Source of the DNA: Thiobacillaceae bacterium
GTDB taxonomy: Bacteria > Pseudomonadota > Gammaproteobacteria > Burkholderiales > Thiobacillaceae
Direction of reading: 5' to 3'
Assembly: GCA_012274165.1 (NCBI GenBank)
Contig: JAAPAA010000010.1
Span: forward strand, 1-6,200
Length of the DNA stretch: 6,200 bases
Shown: piece after piece, positions 5,109 to 6,200 of the stretch
Position numbering within the stretch: the stretch's first letter is position 1
Layout of the letters: every line of letters starts with the position of its first letter
Made by a program: the position numbers and the translations under genes
The notes under the pieces: generated by a model
Seen by the model: the letters and a program-made list of their open reading frames with translations, nothing else
What the model was told of the DNA's origin: nothing
Database searches by the model: none

Positions 5109-5825
5109 TCAGGCGATTGCGGGACTTGGCTCACTCCCGACGGCCGGCACCGTTTGGGTCTCCGGTAGCGAGCGGTTCACGAGCGTGGACAAGTCGAGCA
5201 GGCTCTGTTTCAGGAGCGCGCCGGTAGCCCCGCCAATGCCGAGCGGGCCGGTCTCCAGCGCCCGAAAGGCCACGTTGGCAACCTGCACAGAAGCTCGTAT
5301 CTCATACACCAGGAAGCCAAGGCGTTCAACGGCCGCGGAAGATTGCTGAATAGCCATCCCGACGTCGCGCTCGGCGACGAACGCGGTCACGGCATCGGCG
5401 ATGGCGTTGTCCAGGCATCTGTTCAAGGTGCGAAACTCGTCGACGGCAAAGGGAGCATCGCGCTCGAAGGCAAGGTCAGTGATGGACTGACAGAGGTCAC
5501 CGTAGTCGTGGACGACTTGGTCGACCGAATAGCCCAGTTCAAGAAGCTGCTTGCCATGGGCAGCGGCAGTCACGCCGATTTCGGAGAGCGCGTCCGCGTC
5601 CCCACCGGCAGGCCCTGAAATCTGGACCCCCTCGGCGCGCTTGCCCTCTTCCTCTGCCCCCAGCGTCCTCGTAAGCTGGCTCAAGAAGAGCGGCACTCCG
5701 TTCGCCAACTGCTCGGTCGTAGCTGCTCGCTTAGGTCGCTCAGCGACTTTCGCCTTGCACCGGACGAGGAGCTCGTCGCGGTTGTTCTGCAGAAATCCAT
5801 GCATCAATACGTCAGGTCGTGGCAC
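5109..5825 (-). CDS. Degenerate, kinase-less sensor protein (RsbRD_N-like histidine kinase remnant)
   Basis: The 238-residue product matches, from memory, the N-terminal half of proteobacterial sensor kinases with an RsbRD_N-like helical sensor. Features are FLQNNRDELLVRCKAKV (11-27), GVPLFLSQL (43-51), AAHGKQLLELGYSVDQVVHDYGD (88-110), CQSITDLA (112-119) and FRTLNRCLDNAIADAVT (131-147). A dimerisation-type helix follows: full-length relatives carry HELRN, but here the stretch is LVYEIRAS (172-179), with Tyr174 where the phospho-acceptor His is expected. The protein ends after the second helix (LLDLSTLVNRSLPE) and a 17-residue Pro-rich tail; no HATPase domain follows. It should therefore be unable to signal as a kinase, and may bind a ligand or a partner. 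The GTG start at 5825 has GGAG at 5832-5835; ATG 5804 (residue 8) lacks one. The frame is clean, so it may be a functional adaptor rather than a decayed gene. Confidence 0.8.
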   Translation of the reverse strand: MPRPDVLMHGFLQNNRDELLVRCKAKVAERPKRAATTEQLANGVPLFLSQLTRTLGAEEEGKRAEGVQISGPAGGDADALSEIGVTAAAHGKQLLELGYSVDQVVHDYGDLCQSITDLAFERDAPFAVDEFRTLNRCLDNAIADAVTAFVAERDVGMAIQQSSAAVERLGFLVYEIRASVQVANVAFRALETGPLGIGGATGALLKQSLLDLSTLVNRSLPETQTVPAVGSEPSPAIA

Positions 5826-5831
5826 GCGCTA

Positions 5832-5835
5832 CTCC
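5832..5835 (-). promoter_or_regulatory. Ribosome binding site supporting GTG start at 5825
   Basis: GGAG on the minus strand lies six bases before GTG 5825, and an in-frame TAG lies two codons upstream of that GTG. The downstream ATG at 5804, nearer to where relatives begin (from memory), has no purine-rich site in front of it. Confidence 0.5.
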
Positions 5836-5896
5836 GTCAGGGCGAGGCCTCTAGAGAGCTTCGCTCCTCAGTGTCCGCTCGTGAAAGGATTCGCGC

Positions 5897-5912
5897 TGTG
5901 CGCCAGCCCACT
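5897..5912. promoter_or_regulatory. Candidate Crp-family operator, copy 3 of 3 (degenerate)
   Basis: TGTGCG-CCAG-CCCACT keeps the left half TGTGCG seen at 2765 and 4248. The right half CCCACT differs by one base from the CGCACT at 2775-2780. It sits midway in the divergent region, 71 bases from GTG 5825 and 70 from GTG 5983. As a weaker match alone it would not be convincing; its value is that it is the third intergenic copy. Confidence 0.35.
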
Positions 5913-5934
5913 TAGGCGAGTCACCTGTCAGAAA

Positions 5935-5952
5935 CGCGCGTGTTGACGCGCG
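5935..5952. repeat. Short GC hairpin CGCGCGT-GTTG-ACGCGCG
   Basis: Perfect 7-base arms at 5935-5941 and 5946-5952 surround a 4-base loop in the divergent region upstream of the gene at 5983. There is no T-run and no gene ends here, so it is not a terminator. It may be a protein-binding palindrome or chance. Confidence 0.35.
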
Positions 5953-5955
5953 GCG

Positions 5956-5971
5956 CTGTATGCAATTACAG
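5956..5971. promoter_or_regulatory. Dyad CTGTA-N6-TACAG just before a ribosome site
   Basis: Perfect 5-base arms at 5956-5960 and 5967-5971 with a 6-base centre lie directly before the GGAGG at 5973-5977. This is the 5-6-5 layout used by many dimeric regulators. A repressor here would block transcription or initiation of the gene at 5983 (inference). Confidence 0.35.
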
Positions 5972-5982
5972 TGGAGGCTCCC

Positions 5983-6200
5983 GTGCCGCAATCACTTCGA
6001 CAAAATTGGGCGAGCATCGCTCCCGAGCTCCGCCCAAGCGCGGGCAAGAGCGCCGATGGCACACCCAAGCCGTTTCATCTGACGCGCGAGTTCAAATACC
6101 TGCCCGGCGATCGATTCGAGCTGACAGTCGTCAACTCGGCGGACCCATACGGCACGATCCCCATCGCTCGAATTGTCATCAAGGGCCACATGCTCTGGCG
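5983..6200 (+). CDS. Unrecognised protein, N-terminal 72 residues only
   Basis: An open frame runs from GTG 5983 to the right edge without a stop. A strong GGAGG (5973-5977) lies five bases before the GTG. The visible part begins PQSLRQNWASIAPEL, then a Gly/Ser/Lys linker, then a beta-rich stretch (FHLTREFKYLPGDRFELTVV, about residues 34-53) and IPIARIVIKGHMLW. There is no signal peptide or TM segment. The pattern of Gly-Asp and Asp-Pro turns between hydrophobic strands suggests a folded cytoplasmic domain. I cannot name a family. It is divergent from the sensor-remnant gene at 5109-5825 and shares its 157-base upstream region. Confidence 0.7.
   Translation, partial: MPQSLRQNWASIAPELRPSAGKSADGTPKPFHLTREFKYLPGDRFELTVVNSADPYGTIPIARIVIKGHMLW

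Noticed and set aside
5943..5972. Promoter TTGACG-N18-TACAGT for the gene at 5983
   Set aside because: The boxes are fair, but the predicted start of transcription would fall after the GGAGG at 5973-5977, removing the ribosome site that supports the GTG start.
1..6200. CRISPR array, tRNA, rRNA, transposase or integrase
   Set aside because: No regularly spaced repeats, cloverleaf-like sequence, or transposase/integrase motifs were seen in the reading frames I examined.

Overview
This is a GC-rich window with no RNA genes, insertion sequences or CRISPR arrays that I can see. It is almost entirely coding, and no gene-free stretch exceeds about 200 bases. Codon use, Shine-Dalgarno sites, and the style of the Crp/Fnr regulators and histidine kinases suggest a proteobacterium, most likely Burkholderiales (inference from general look, not from a marker gene). 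Nearly every recognisable gene is a signal-transduction component, so the window reads as a compact local signalling cluster.

Layout, left to right. Positions 2666 down to 1 (minus strand) form an apparent three-gene operon. It holds an unrecognised 310-residue protein (1734-2666), then a two-TM sensor histidine kinase (664-1737) whose GTG start overlaps the preceding stop by 4 nt, then a Crp/Fnr-type regulator (1-647) running off the left edge. A divergent intergenic region (2667-2867) separates this from an unrecognised plus-strand gene (2868-3743). That gene overlaps tail-to-tail by 9 bp with a minus-strand single-domain response regulator (3735-4214). A second divergent intergenic region (4215-4380) leads to a complete second Crp/Fnr regulator (4381-5091), a paralogue of the first. 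Convergent to it lies a minus-strand protein (5109-5825) that looks like the sensor half of a histidine kinase, with its phospho-acceptor His replaced and its ATPase domain absent. A third divergent region (5826-5982) precedes a plus-strand unrecognised gene (from 5983) cut by the right edge.

How the parts may work together (inference). The kinase has no receiver domain and the receiver protein has no output domain, so they are candidates for a phosphorelay pair. The two Crp-like proteins are the only DNA-binding outputs in view. The most notable observation is that all three divergent intergenic regions carry a 16-bp dyad of the form TGTGCG-N4-C(G/C)CAC(A/T). Its half-site and its 5-6-5 geometry resemble CRP-family operators. 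This suggests that one local Crp-like regulator, most plausibly the 4381-5091 protein, controls the whole cluster. Its paralogue in the left operon has lost the charged residues of the recognition helix, so it may bind a different site or act without normal DNA reading.
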